From Adineta steineri (lineage: Eukaryota; Rotifera; Eurotatoria; Adinetida; Adinetidae), in assembly GCA_905250115.1 (NCBI GenBank), contig CAJNOI010000129.1:62001-126000 (forward strand): a stretch of 64,000 nt of DNA, written 5' to 3'. Shown piece by piece: positions 48,025-60,535 of this stretch (position 1 is the first letter of the stretch; every line of letters begins with the position of its first letter). Below the pieces are notes generated by a model. It saw nothing but the letters and a program-made list of their open reading frames with translations. It made no database searches and had not been told where the DNA came from. Both the position numbers and the translations under genes were made by a program.

Positions 48025-49474
48025 TCAAAGTCGATTCTCTCTAGAATACAAAGAAACACATAACTGTCGACCATAGATATGATACTGCTGAGTATGTTCG
48101 ACGACATTGATAGCTTGTTGAACAGTATCGTAAGTAAGAAACGCATATCTAAAACACAAATAAGAATTGAAATTATTTCCGTGAAATATTTTTATTGACT
48201 ATCATTTATTCATCAAGTATTTAATTCAATTTGACGGATTATTTTTAAATAAATTTTCTTTTAAAATTTACTGAAATTTTGCTGCTTATTCATCCAATAT
48301 AATTTTAGAAACCTTCTTAGTCTGATCATAAAGGAAGAATTTCTCATATCTTCGTATTCTAGAGGACGTATAAAATACGAAAAATGTTTGTCTTCTACAT
48401 TTCAAAATAGAAAATGAAATTAGAGTATAATTCTTACCCCCATAAAGTCTTGATTTTGCCGGAACTTTCGATGGAGATAGATTTACGACGAACAATTTTC
48501 GCTGGACCATAATTTGATACACGAGAGTTAGGAAATAAATGACGTAAATCATCTTCACTAACATTTTCTGGTATATTCGTAATTACAATTGTTTGCTTAT
48601 TATAAAATCGACCATCTCCAGAAAGAAACGAAGTATCACCTGCATATTTTACGACACATTCTGAACCAAGACGAATATAATTAATAGGTCTTAAAAAATT
48701 TGATTTTGCTTGTTCTCTTGTTTTATGTTCAACAAAAGCATATCTAAACAAAATATATTCATTTATAACAATATTATTGAGAATAGAACACATTACTTGA
48801 GCGATGATGTTTGACATTGTTTTATTGTCACTTTAGTTGATCTAAGAAAATGATCATACAGATCAGTTTTATTTATATCTTCACGTAATCCCGTTACAAT
48901 AAGAATTTTCTCACGCTTTTCGATTGGATTTATTTTTCTTTTCTTTATATTGTTCTTTACGAAAATATTTGATGTTATTGTGTTTGTTGAAATCGATGAT
49001 GAAGATTTCTAAATAAATTAAAATCATTGTTTAACACACAAGTTTCATTGAACGAAACAATTTTTTCTGCGCAAAAAACTTATCAATATTTTTATCAACT
49101 TGAAAATGATTGTCAAGAAATTCTACAAAAATGGCATCTTTTGTAAGTCATTTCTGTTTCTGAAATGACTACAAACGCAATAACTTACTAATATGTTCCC
49201 TTGATATTCGCCGACACGATCAATTAAGTCTTCTTGTTTTGTAGGTGTTGACCAAGTCGTCAATGAAGTTGAATCTGTTGTATCCATGAGATTTTCAAAT
49301 GAAGAACGCTGTTCACTACTTGTCTCAATATCACCAGACATTTCCGTGGTTTCCATTAATGTAGCAATTTGAGAAGATTGGTTTCGATATGTTGGTGAAA
49401 GTTCAGAGAAATGTTTGTCCAAATTTGATTCGTTCGATGTTGTTAAGAACGATGCTTCGTTAGTTGTGTTGTTT
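48025..49474 (-). CDS. Protein with two RNA-recognition motifs
   Basis: Four exons (49474-49189, 49008-48797, 48743-48438, 48148-48025) agree in phase. The first encodes a Ser/Thr/Glu-rich disordered region; a plausible start is METTEMSGD at 49356, but translation may begin further up. RRM1 has RNP2 ILIVTGL and RNP1 split by an intron at K/YAFVEHK. RRM2 has TIVITNIPENVSEDDLRHLF and a second split RNP1, again interrupted just before YAFLTY. The protein ends YSRENRL. The matching intron positions in both RRMs suggest a tandem duplication. RNA binding is expected; the precise family is not recognised. It lies just downstream of the JmjC-like gene in the same orientation, and a shared transcript cannot be ruled out. 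Confidence 0.75.
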
Positions 49475-50219
49475 CTATAATGATAAACAAAAAGTTTTGT
49501 TTCAATGTTACACACAATAAATATCATCGATCATTTTTCTCGAATCTTATAGTGAACAAATCAGCGTTCTACGATAATAAACTAAACTTATTTCCATATT
49601 TGAATCAGTTTCTTTAAGATATGTTGTCTGACTAAGATTTTTGTCAAACGTATCGAGCTATAACATTGAAAAAAATTGTGTAGAAAAAGATAATGTTCAA
49701 ATAAAATCTACGGAGATTTGAAAAGTTTATTTATATGTTTATAGATGAATAGTCTGATTACAAAAAATTCTAATAAGTTATTATATGTATATTAGAAAAA
49801 TAACACTACATTTTTTTTTATTTTATCAAAATATCCATGAGAACAAGTAAAATATCCCAAAATAAAAAATCTTAATGACTCACGAGTGATTTTATTCGTT
49901 CTGCTGCGTGTAAATACGGATTCTCTTCAATAACTCATGTGTATCAATGACAGAACGAAAAAGAGTGATAATATCTGACGGTTAGTTTTGTTTTTCTCCT
50001 TCTTATCTGTTTGTCTTTATAGGACTATTGAAAATGATTTAAATATTCATATCTAACTGATAAGGGAAGAAAAATATTTAATCTATTCGATTCTTTCTAA
50101 TTTAATTCGAGTGAGAAGATTTAACAAATGTATTTTAAATTAAATAAGAAATATTTTGACAAATCTTTCTCTTCCGTTGTCTAGATTAAGATCATTTTTA
50201 ACAAAGATTTGAAACTAAC

Positions 50220-51505
50220 CTGTCACTTCCTATTTCTTCTTGAGAATTATCTTCTTCATCTTGGATTAAAAAGGAACTATACATAGGTGGGACAATTAAT
50301 AATGAAGATAATGGCTCATGTTTGATTACAGTTGTATCAACGTCTTCCATAAAGTTTTGATTGATTAATGGAAGATTTATATCTAAAAAGAAAAGAAATC
50401 TCTTTGATATCAAGTGAAATAACTAGTTTGGTCTTTCTATCGAACAAATTCATATGAATGTGTTAATTAAATATAAAATTTTACAGTTTGCATGAGAATT
50501 TGTAGATATAAAATCTGTTGATTAAACTCACTTTGATCAATGGGCAAATTTTGTTGATTAGTCGATGTATCGAGATATTGTAGTATAAATTCATTTTCAA
50601 GTAAATTGAGATGTATTGGAATTGAAGATGCAAAAAGATGAAGATTACATTGAGAATGTGAACGTGAGGGAAATGCATAACCTTGTTGAATCCAACTTGG
50701 TAAAGCAAATGGAATTGATTCGCTCCAACTCGAATCTTCTGTAAAACTTTGAGATAAAATTCCAGCTGATAAAATAATAAATTCATTTGGACGTTGGATT
50801 AATTTATGGTATTTAATATGATGTTTGTCAAGAAATAATGGATCAATTAATAATTGTCCATGTTCAAGACAAATTAAAGAATTTTCTTCATTTACAATTT
50901 TTCGAAGATATTCTCGTTGATATGCGGGAATAATCAGCCAGTGGCGAGGTCCACCTTGATGATGATATACGAGTGAAAATAATTCTTGTTCATTATTGGA
51001 TAAAGGATAGATTCCACCTGGTCCACTTGATCTTGTTAAACATGATACGATATGATCAAGAACTTTGTTTCCACCTAATTGAAGTAAGGATTGTTTTGGA
51101 ATTGAGTGAATTGAGAATGTATTTTTAGACAATTTTTTACAAAATAAAGTTTGATTTTCTATTCGAGAAACACTTGATTGAGTCATTTTCTTTTGTGTAT
51201 CTTTGAGAGAGGACCAGAATATTTGTTCATTTGTAATTGGGAATCGTTGTGGAAAATATTTGTTGACATTTTTTTTTTTTTTCAACTAAATAAATCGATT
51301 GATCTTTACTAATTTTTGTTATTATTTGTGTAGTTGAGCATATAGGTGGCGTGTAATATTTCTTTAACGCTAATTGACATTCAAAATTTAACTGAATTTT
51401 AATTCCACCAAATTCTTTGAGAATTTTCTCATGTTTAGAAATAAATTCAATAAGATTCTCAAGATCAAATGGATTTATTTCTATTATTGGTGCAAAGTTC
51501 GACAT
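50220..51505 (-). CDS. JmjN/JmjC (KDM4-like) protein without the metal-binding residues
   Basis: Exons 51505-50532 and 50382-50220, joined in phase 1. Residues 1-50 fit a JmjN domain (LENLIEFISKHEKILKEFGG). The JmjC part follows KDM4: YHHQGGPRHWLIIPAYQREY for the usual YLHFGEPKSWY, a CLEHG..LIDPLFL block, and RPNEFIILSAGI for the EAGEFMITFPYGYH block. The first Fe ligands (HxE, WHTED in KDM4) are replaced by PLSNNEQ, and the third ligand His is absent (ILSQSF). Demethylase activity is thus unlikely. An A14 run on the coding strand (51269-51282) shifts the frame; with one A fewer, the JmjN and JmjC parts join. This is probably a sequencing error, although a real break is possible. A further acidic exon near 49657 may belong here. 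Confidence 0.65.
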
Positions 51506-54352
51506 TTGTTTTTTGAAAACCTAATATATAAACAACAAATCTAATCTAGATATTTTTTATACAAATTCGAATCGAAATTGTCACACGATTTTTTAAGAGA
51601 TACAGATCAACAGAAAATCATTATGAGTTAACAACTCTAAAAGATTTAGTTTCATCAGCGAAGGTATTCGTCAAATTTTTTCGTCTAGGGTGTGAGTGTG
51701 AGTGTATAATTCGGTCAGCTTTATCTAACTATAGAAACATTTAAAAGAGAAAATCCTGATATTTTTCTATCTTAATTTAAACTGATAATTATATCAAAGA
51801 TATACAAATTCGGTATATTTATCTAAACTTTTCGATTGATCAGTAACTTTTCTCAATCTTGTATTTTAGAAAACAATCTAATACCTTTGTCCTTCTCTCT
51901 CTCCCTCTCTCTCGTTGTGCAGTCACATGTATATTTTGTTTTCATCACCTATGTGCGCATATTTCTCTTGTTCTTCTTTCTTTCTGTGGACGTATTTACT
52001 AAGGTCAATCTTTTTTTTCGCTCTCTGTCTGTCCATGAGAATTATTAAATTTTTATATTCGTTTTTCTTTTCTTTTATTACGTAATCGACAAAGAAGATG
52101 ATATGATCTTCTTAGCCTAAATTTAATCTCATCCTAAAAGAGAGAATATATCTAAATTATCCATCTTCTTGCCTTTGTTTTTTCCTCCAGGCGTTGCCGT
52201 TTGTGAAGTATGAAAACCTGTATAATACTGTAGAACAAATATCTTTTTCGTTTATTTAAAAAAATCTCAATTGACAGAAAATATTGTATTGCGGTCTTTC
52301 AATGAAACAGAATCTTTTCATTTGTCTATAGAAAACGTCTCTTGTTGAGAATTTCTTCTAACTGAACCTGTTGAATAATTAGCAAGTAGAAAACGGTTTT
52401 TTTTATCTAAACAAATAGCTTTGGTATTATCAATAATGGATTTAATCAAGATTTATTTTATTTCTATAGGAGTCTAAGGAAAAAATTTTTGTTTAACTTA
52501 CGTTATTCTTCGAGTTGTTCGATGAAATTCTTTTGGTAAATGATATTTTTTTAATTATTTATGTCGTAAATGAATACTAAAAGATTTTCATTGATTTCAC
52601 GCCAGTCGTATCTGGAAATAGAAAACGAAAATTACTTTTTTTTACCTACGTATTTATCGTTATAAGAAGAAAAAAACAAATTTGGAGAAGAATTTACTCT
52701 AATATTTTCATTTTCATTAGAGAATTTATTACTAAAATAAAATATTCGATTGTGAGCAGATTTCTCTCTAATTTCATATTGATACGCAAATAATTCATTT
52801 GTTCAATACATTCGATATTTAGCCATGAGAAATCTTGATCGAATAGTTACATTTCTTAATAAATTGTTTCTCGAATAAGAAAATAATGCTTCGAGAAATT
52901 TCTTTGCTCGACAAACCATTTTGATCAGTTGATTAATCCTATTCGAACGCCCAAACAATTTAAAATATAAATAATGACCAACGAAGTATAGCTTCAATCA
53001 TCACATATTTTTCGATAGAAATGATCATCCAATAGATTTATTTCTTGAAAAAATAATGACTCAAATGATAAACAAATACGAATAACATTAATATTTTTTA
53101 TTAATTTCTATAATTTACTAAAAGCTATGCCAACTTTCTTAGGACGTCTTTTTCTTCTTCATCTACCCAATGGTTGAACACAAGTCATATTCTTAACTTG
53201 GTATAAGTTGAATCAAAAATGTCCTTTTTGAATGATCATTTGTATCGAAAAAATGTATGGTGATCAAAACTATCCTTTTTTGCCCATCACCTAATATTTA
53301 AACCATTTGATGATAAAAACACATTATATTCATGTACATTGCTGACAGAATGAAAATAAAAACCCAGTCTGCCTTTTCTCATCGATCTTATGAATACACG
53401 CATACTTATACCCTAATTACATTTTTCTACATCCTCCGACAAAAAATAACGAATAACGAAAATATTTCATTTTTTACCTTTACATACAAAAAAATCTATC
53501 TAAATAAATCACATGGTTGATAGGGACGGCAAATAAATGATGCATATCAATCAATAGAAACAAAATATTAACATTAAAAATATAAATCTTTACAAATTCT
53601 TTTTCTCATAGAATTTAGTAGAACTCGTTGTGATGATCATTTTTATGAAAATAATATTCAAGTTAACACAGTAAATTACATTCTTTTCAATAAAAAAAAA
53701 TTGTGTACAGATGACTCACCGTTCACCTTGTATCATATGTTTTCTAAAACATTATTTTTTTTTGTTAAAATCATCATCGACTTTTGAAGATGGAAGAATT
53801 TTGTGAAAATATTCAACTTATTCTTATCAATTATTCCTCAACAAATTCACATATAAAAAAAGAAATTTTCCTTTTTTATTTATTCATTATGAGTAGAATC
53901 AATAGAGATTTCATATTACAAATCAAATAGTTTTAGAAATGAATATGTTCGCGTCATCATTAATTCAGTATTTATTAAATCATACCATTTTATTGAGTAC
54001 TGAACACATTCTTTTATTAAAAATAATAATAGTAGTCCTGTACACTAGTTATTGAAGTTTCTTTTATAAGAAAAAACTGACAAAATTTGTTATCTATTTA
54101 AAAAAAACGACAAAGATATTTTAATTTTAATGATAAGATTATTTATATAGTTATTATTACAACGTAAAAGAATTATTTTATAAATAATTGGTAAGTACGA
54201 CATGCTGCGATATGTAAGTTGTACTGTATTACAATTAATTACGTAAAATATTGTTGTTTCCTTTGTATGGATAAAAGTAAGAAAAATTGTGTATAGGTAA
54301 TATGTACTTATTTTTTCTATGATGGAAAGCCGATTTAGATAATAGATTTAGT
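51506..54352. other. Long spacer
   Basis: No gene supported. A G-rich telomere-like island (AGGGTGTGAGTGTGAGTGT) is at 51687-51705. CT-rich microsatellite-like sequence lies at 51890-51912. Open frames of 60-70 codons look random. Confidence 0.4.
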
Positions 54353-54868
54353 ATGAACGACGAACAATATACGATTCATCATATTGAACATATTAGTTCA
54401 CGTTCTTTCGAAGAAGTTATTACTGACTTTGGGACACTTGTTGGAAATGTTGAAAATGGTACCTTTAGACGATTGTCAGCAGCAGCAAATAATGAAGGAG
54501 ATTTCAGTAAACGTGTACGTGAACATGAAGGAAAGAGTGGTTTTATGCAGTTTCTATTAGTTGATCATGGTTCATGGTTACCTCATGTGGGAATTAATGG
54601 AAAGAAAGCACGTATGTATACAATTGGCAATCCATTAATAGCTGAGACAATGCTCAAATATGATATACGCGTTGGATTAAATGTACCTGTTCGCTTGTTC
54701 ATTTACGAGAACAGCAGTGATAATACTGCTCGACTTGCTTATGATCTACCATCATCGTTAATGAGCCGATTGAAGAATGAAGAAGTTACAATAGCTGTGC
54801 AGAAATTGGATGCAAAACTTGGAGATTTATGTGAAAATGTAGCAAATGCATTTAAACGACAAAACTAA
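54353..54868 (+). CDS. DUF302-like protein
   Basis: Intronless, 171 residues, no signal peptide. The C-terminal half has the DUF302 pattern: IGNPLIAETMLKYDIRVGLN, then VPVRLFIYENSSDNTARLAY and LPSSLM followed by a helix ending in VQKLDAKLGDL. Members are mainly bacterial, also found in fungi, with unknown biochemical role. The N-terminal part (HIEHISSRSFEEVITDFGTL) is the substrate-like helix-strand pair common to the family. GATTTAG directly precedes the ATG, an acceptor-like context. The absence of introns and mostly microbial family spread make horizontal gain a fair hypothesis. Confidence 0.7.
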   Translation: MNDEQYTIHHIEHISSRSFEEVITDFGTLVGNVENGTFRRLSAAANNEGDFSKRVREHEGKSGFMQFLLVDHGSWLPHVGINGKKARMYTIGNPLIAETMLKYDIRVGLNVPVRLFIYENSSDNTARLAYDLPSSLMSRLKNEEVTIAVQKLDAKLGDLCENVANAFKRQN

Positions 54869-55096
54869 CTTTCAACAATACTAATAATATTATTTGTTCT
54901 TTTTTGTGAATGCGTAATTAAAACGATATAAAAAATAAATATAATTCTAAAACCTCATATTCATCTACGTTATAAGCTGGTATATTTATTAATGTTTTGA
55001 AAATCGAAAGCAGATACAATAGAATATAGTTAGATATATTTAGAAGGATATACAACATTTATTTGTGTTCTAATAATGTTTATGTTAATGTTAAAA

Positions 55097-56077
55097 TTAA
55101 TTTCGATGACGAATATAAGTATGATAAGCATCTACAAATATACGTTTGAGTTCTGTTCGAAAAGTTTTTGATACAAGTATATTTGTATAACAATCAATAC
55201 CATTATCGATGTAATACAAAAAGAATGCCAATTGTAAAACTGATTGTTCTATTACTTGTCGATCGCTAGTTTTTTCATCATACTGTGTAATTTGTTGGTA
55301 AATGAGAATCAGTGTAGATGGAAATTTGCATATAAAAAAAGCAATAATATTTACTAGTAACATGCGAACAAGTTGTTGATCCTTTGATCGAAGAATGGCA
55401 GGTCTACCAATCATCATATTTCCAGTATCCATCGACTTAATTTCAGGTCTTACACGACTTACTGTACGAATATTCTTCACTGTCCAACATCCAAATATGA
55501 TCATCAATGCAGTTGGAAGAATTCCATTGACTATAAATGCATGATAGCTCATAAATACAGTATATATACCTGGTGGATAGTAACAAACAAAGTAACCAGG
55601 TCCAAATTGTAGAATTTCCGTGAGAATCAATGCATGACTTTGAAAAATCATCCAGAATAAGCTTATACCAATCATACTAATAATAATCATACGACGAGTA
55701 CTGCGTTGTCGTGTTACAGCATTAGGTGAAGTGATAAGTGTACGATCAATTGATGCTAAGATAATAAATGATGATTGAAAACACCCCAAAACCACAGTAA
55801 TATAAAAATGAAATCGACAAAAATAGATGTTAGTCGAACTTGGATCGATATTATAACCAGTTGCTAGTACCGCCAGAAAAAGACCCAAATAAAAATTTAC
55901 AAAATTGATAAGATTGACAGCAATTAAACAAATCGTACACGGATTTTTTCGTAGAGTGCTCTTGCTGAATACCATTAAATTGAGTATACAGCTGATGCTT
56001 CCAATACCTATTAAGATAGGACCAGCAATTGCATATACATTTTGCTGAATCGAAAGTAACGCTGTTGTTGCAGACAT
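55097..56077 (-). CDS. Rhodopsin-like GPCR
   Basis: Single exon of 326 residues with seven helices. TM1-TM2 include ILIGIGSISCILNLMVFSKS and NPCTICLIAVNLINF. TM3 carries a Cys (YFCRFHFY) and ends ASIDRTL in place of DRY. ECL2 has FGPGYFVCYYPPG for the disulphide. Loop 3 ends SKDQQLVRMLLVN and leads into TM6. TM7 is LYYIDNGIDCYTNILVS followed by KTFRTELKRIF as helix 8. This is the common bdelloid receptor layout, distantly FMRFamide-receptor-like. The ligand is unknown. It diverges strongly from the receptor at 16154-17190, so the two are old paralogues. Confidence 0.85.
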   Translation of the reverse strand: MSATTALLSIQQNVYAIAGPILIGIGSISCILNLMVFSKSTLRKNPCTICLIAVNLINFVNFYLGLFLAVLATGYNIDPSSTNIYFCRFHFYITVVLGCFQSSFIILASIDRTLITSPNAVTRQRSTRRMIIISMIGISLFWMIFQSHALILTEILQFGPGYFVCYYPPGIYTVFMSYHAFIVNGILPTALMIIFGCWTVKNIRTVSRVRPEIKSMDTGNMMIGRPAILRSKDQQLVRMLLVNIIAFFICKFPSTLILIYQQITQYDEKTSDRQVIEQSVLQLAFFLYYIDNGIDCYTNILVSKTFRTELKRIFVDAYHTYIRHRN

Positions 56078-58079
56078 TTTAATTTTGATTATTAATCTTA
56101 AAATTGACTGTAATTTAAAATAGCAACATAAACGCGAAATGGTTTTAATCTTTTCTTTTTAAGATTATTGTTAGATTGCTATGTAAAATCACTATCTATT
56201 AGAATTATTATTAAACAACCTTTTGAGAACTTACATTAAGCAGTATATTCTTTCGTTCAATTTCAATATGTAAGAGCTAACAAAACAAAGAGCAAATGCG
56301 AAAGCCTATATTCACTCATAAGTAGTTATACGTTTGTTAAGTACGATTATATCTGTTTGAAACTTATCAGAATGACTACACCTTTCATAGATTTTTTAAT
56401 ATATAAGTACATGCCAGATATGGCGCGGCTAATCTAAAATGTCCTTTTTACACAGATAAGAATGATGTCTACGTCATCCAAGAGATTGATATATGATTTT
56501 TAATATATTATTAGTAATTACTTATCTAATACATTTTTTTCTTCATGATTTCATCAATGTCAATTCATTAGACGAGAAGTATTTTGAAAACTTTTATGAA
56601 ATTAAAATGTAAAATATAATCCGCTTACTTATTTAGTTTTGTTTGTCAGTTTATATATTGTAGCAATAGATAACAACAATGAAATTTACTACTAATAATA
56701 ATAAAAATTCCTCGTACTAAAATATCTAGAGTCTTCTATGATAAGGGAGGTTTAGGTTATAGAGAATGGAAATGTATGACAGAATATGCATATCTTAAAT
56801 TCACGCGTGATTCATACTAATTCTACAACAAATTTCACTTTGGTAAATATATCAGTCACAGTTTGTGATGTCTATGTGCTTAAATAGATGGATATGAATC
56901 AATTACTTTCTGCTATGCAGAACAATATTAAATGCCTATATAATTATTAATACTCACAAGTCGCAGATCAATTTGTTCCTTAAATTGAAGATATTTTAAA
57001 TAAATCTTTTCTAATAAGTTTGTCTTTCTGAAAAAAAGAAGAAAGATCACATAAACAGCGTACAGTAAACTAAAAAGAAGCATACTACTGATGATAGTGT
57101 CATATAGATTATGAGAAAAATTGTTTTAGTAATAGTCATTACATCCGATGTAGGAAACATACATACAACAAAAAGAAAGATAATTAAAAATAAGCTAATT
57201 CTGCTATGGGACTAAACTAGATGTTACACAAAAACTGATTAATGTAAGTCGAAAGTGTCATTATTCTCTAGATCAACTTTTGATGGTAATTTCACGATAG
57301 TACAAAGTGAAGATCTTTGCAATTATCGGAAAAAGAATTATAGATAAAAAATATCAGATGAAAGTATTTCTCGGATATAGTATCCCTAGTCGAACTTATT
57401 TTTTCAAGCGCTTGACAAGACTGAACCTCAAGATGTGTCCATAGTGCATCGCCTAGGAATATTTTATTTTGAATAGAAAAATAATAGACATCATCCTGTG
57501 CTCTTCAAACAGAAGAGAAAATGTTGGAAAGCTAGACAATCGACTTTGATTTTTATATCATTATTTATTATGATAATTGAAATAAACTCATCAATATTCG
57601 ATTCAATTCTATGAATACATCAAATAAAATAGATATTTAATTTTTGTCGAAATAAATTCATTAACATCCAATTCATATAAACGCGCCGAATAGAATATAA
57701 ATAAATAGCTCTAATACAAAGACATTCATAACAGACTGCCCTAATGAAAGAACTCATACCGAAGTACTCAAAAAAAGTATTCATCCTAGAAAATGTCACG
57801 AGAACTCATGATGTCTGAGTACTCGTATGTTAAATTTGACATGAACGGAGATGGGCAAGTCAAATTAATTTTTGGCTTGATTGGCTTGAGTTGGAAATTT
57901 CTTATTTTTGATTATGATATATTTGATTTCTTCTGGTTAAGAAAGAGAATTTTCTATATCGTCATTTATAATCAGAAAAATGATTCATAAGTGATATTTT
58001 TTAGTTTAAATCATTTCAACTTAAACTTGATCGATTTATTTTATATGTTGTAGGTATTGTCCAACATGTCTAGATATAC
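56078..58079. other. Spacer
   Basis: No gene recognised. A 65-codon frame at 57793 has no supporting features. Confidence 0.35.
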
Positions 58080-58985
58080 AGTCCTATTCAAAAGAACTTA
58101 CACAAAATTTAATTTTTTATATAACGATTTTCTTACCGTTAGAAAGCAATTACAAATTTAACTTTTCCAGGAATATATGTTCGTTAGCTATACTACACGT
58201 TGGCTATATAAAAGCGTGACTTCTCTTCTTTTTGATATATAAACATTTACTGATGACATAATCTACTGATTTAAAAAACTATCATATATAGACACTATAC
58301 ATTATTGTAACAGAAGCATGGGATGCGCTCGTGCTATTCATGATTATATAAAGGTATCACCAAGGACTATCTATTACAATATAAATAAATCGAAAAAACA
58401 AATCCACTTAAACAGTGAAAAGGAAATGACCGACTATGTGCCACACGCAAATAGAAAAAATCTATATTGTTCAATATACTCGATGTAACAATTAAATAAC
58501 CTTCAGTGAAATTAAAGAAAAATTATCAACAACTAATGGTTAATATTATGCTCAAAATCGGTGTTTACAACAAGATAATGATCCTAAACATACTCGAATA
58601 CTGCTAAACAATTCATCAACAATAAGGTACCACAATTATTGACGTACCCATCCAGTGGTCCAGATGTTAATCCTATCGAGAACTTATGGTCAATCGTAAA
58701 ACGCAAAGTTGAAAAAAGAAAACCGAAAAATACTGATGAACTAGAGCTTATTTTATGGGAAGAGCTTAAAAAAGTTGATGTTAATACTGTAGTGAAAATT
58801 GTGATCTCGATGAAAAAACGATGTTTGTCTCTTATTGAATCTTAAGGGAAACGAATAAAATATTGAAGTATAGTGTTTAATAGTACTCAACATAGGCTAT
58901 CAATCAGTAATGGAAACTACTTGAGAGTGACTTATAGGGGGATATATTTATATAACAAGGTGTGCAAGTTTTTCTGGATGGTTTT
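58080..58985 (+). mobile_element. Tc1/mariner-family transposon remnant
   Basis: Near the left end, TACAGTCCTATTCAAAAGAA and a following ACTTACACAA resemble the complement of the right end (AACTTGCACACC at about 58953-58964), so inverted ends are likely. Inside, shifted frames recover transposase parts: an N-terminal helix-turn-helix-like piece near 58320-58430, the second catalytic Asp block QQDNDPKHT at 58570, and PDVNPIENLWSIVKRKV at 58660-58710 with the final acidic residue. The order and spacing suit a DD34E enzyme. The reading frame is broken in several places, so it is inactive. Confidence 0.75.
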
Positions 58986-59579
58986 TTGACCATGCGGACA
59001 TACAAGCAAGTAAACAATTTATCTCTGCTAGACTATTATCTACGAGAAACAGAATATTGCATTTAACTTCATATTTTTAATCAATATATTGAGAACAAAA
59101 TTAATTTAAAATAATGATAATATATATCTAATCAAAAATTCATATTTTTGTTATCGGTAATCCATCTCGTTGTTTTGTAAACAATAAACGAATATTTATC
59201 AAAATCGGGATTAGAGAAGAAAATTTGCAGTATAATACGAAACATCATATCGTTGGTAAAAGATAAACGTGATGGGGCTTTATATATTGCTGATTCATAC
59301 TGTCAGGTGGATAGACTTTTTGAGAAGTAAATATGAACTTAATGCTTGGTTTATTTTATATCATTCTGCATATTTATTTAGATTGAATTGTCCTAAACAA
59401 TCCATTTCAAATTATATACACCATAACATCAATCGGTACAATAAAATAGTTGATATGAAATACGTATTACAGCATTCGCATGCTGTTGCAATTGGTGAGA
59501 TTGAATTGAATTTCGTGTCGTATATTTTAGTTTGAAATAATACAAAATAAACTTTAAATGTTCATTTTTCATTAATAGT
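58986..59579. other. Spacer between element remnants
   Basis: An 88-codon frame at 59269-59535 could be part of an old element but shows no diagnostic motif. Confidence 0.3.
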
Positions 59580-60060
59580 CATTCTCGACCAGAAAACGAT
59601 GTACAATTTCAAGTTTCTATCGCACAGCTACGTCTAGCTAAAGAAAAGCCTTCCGTTAGCTGTTATATCACGTGAAAGTTTTATCAAAACTTTATCATGT
59701 TTGACAACTGTAAGTTGTGCATTTTGTGTACAAGAAAAAATCTTAATAGTTTCTATACTTAGGACAATGCTCATCATTGTGAATGTCAATTTAATCCGTG
59801 CAAATATTAATTCCGTCTACACGGAAAGCAATATCTAGAACATTATATTAACAGTACAGATATGTCACCATTAAATGAGTGAATACAAGCAATTTAAGAT
59901 ATACCAGTGTTTAAAACTTTAAGAGATGCATATCATTTTATCGGAAAAATAGGATAGTACCGAAAATTTATAAAAAACTTCGCTCAAATCGCAGCACCTA
60001 TTCATGTTGGCATCAATAAGAACAAGAATCGCTGTGTGTGGGTGGGAAAAACTATAATCT
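59580..60060 (+). mobile_element. Ty3/gypsy-family LTR retrotransposon fossil (pol fragment)
   Basis: Short piece of a retrotransposon polymerase region, from about the end of protease/start of reverse transcriptase to the connection domain. The latter is recognisable by a KTLRDAYHFIGKIG-like segment and FIKNFAQIAAPIH. It is broken, with several breaks in under 0.5 kb, and looks old. No LTRs were found nearby. A telomere-like hairpin (60031-60076) abuts its right end. Confidence 0.6.
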
Positions 60061-60164
60061 CACATTCACCCTTAAGATTTAAATTCAAGTCATTCTATAT
60101 TACAACATTTGGCTATAATACATGACCAACAACAAGGTTCCGAATGGTATAAGTTATATTAAAT

Positions 60165-60290
60165 ATTAGATACATTTCCGATCGGTTCCATTAAAGCTGA
60201 ACGTTCATTCTCTACATTTATCGAATTAAAACTATGCAGGTACTCAATTCATTATACATGTCTTTATATGTCATTCCAGAACAACAAAGT
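60165..60290 (+). mobile_element. hAT transposase C-terminal fragment
   Basis: About 40 codons read TFPIGSIKAERSFSTFIELK, then SIHYTCLYMSF. This is the hAT dimerisation-domain signature (aERsFS...K...R...). Nothing upstream extends it, so it is a stub. It is not obviously related to the MITE at 22491-23142. Confidence 0.65.
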
Positions 60291-60535
60291 CTAAAAATAC
60301 AATAATTATAAATAACAGCGATGAGAAACAACATGACACCGACGATAATTAACTAAATTACATTAGAAAGCGTATTTTTTTTGAAGAATAAAATTTCTTT
60401 ACAATTTTGAACGACTGTTTTTTCTTTGAAGTTTATAGAAAATTTTGATTTTTGATTAGTACAATAGTTTCTAATGGAATGATTTATTCATAACTCATAC
60501 CATATATAAGTAGCAATATTTGTGCTGCTTCTATT

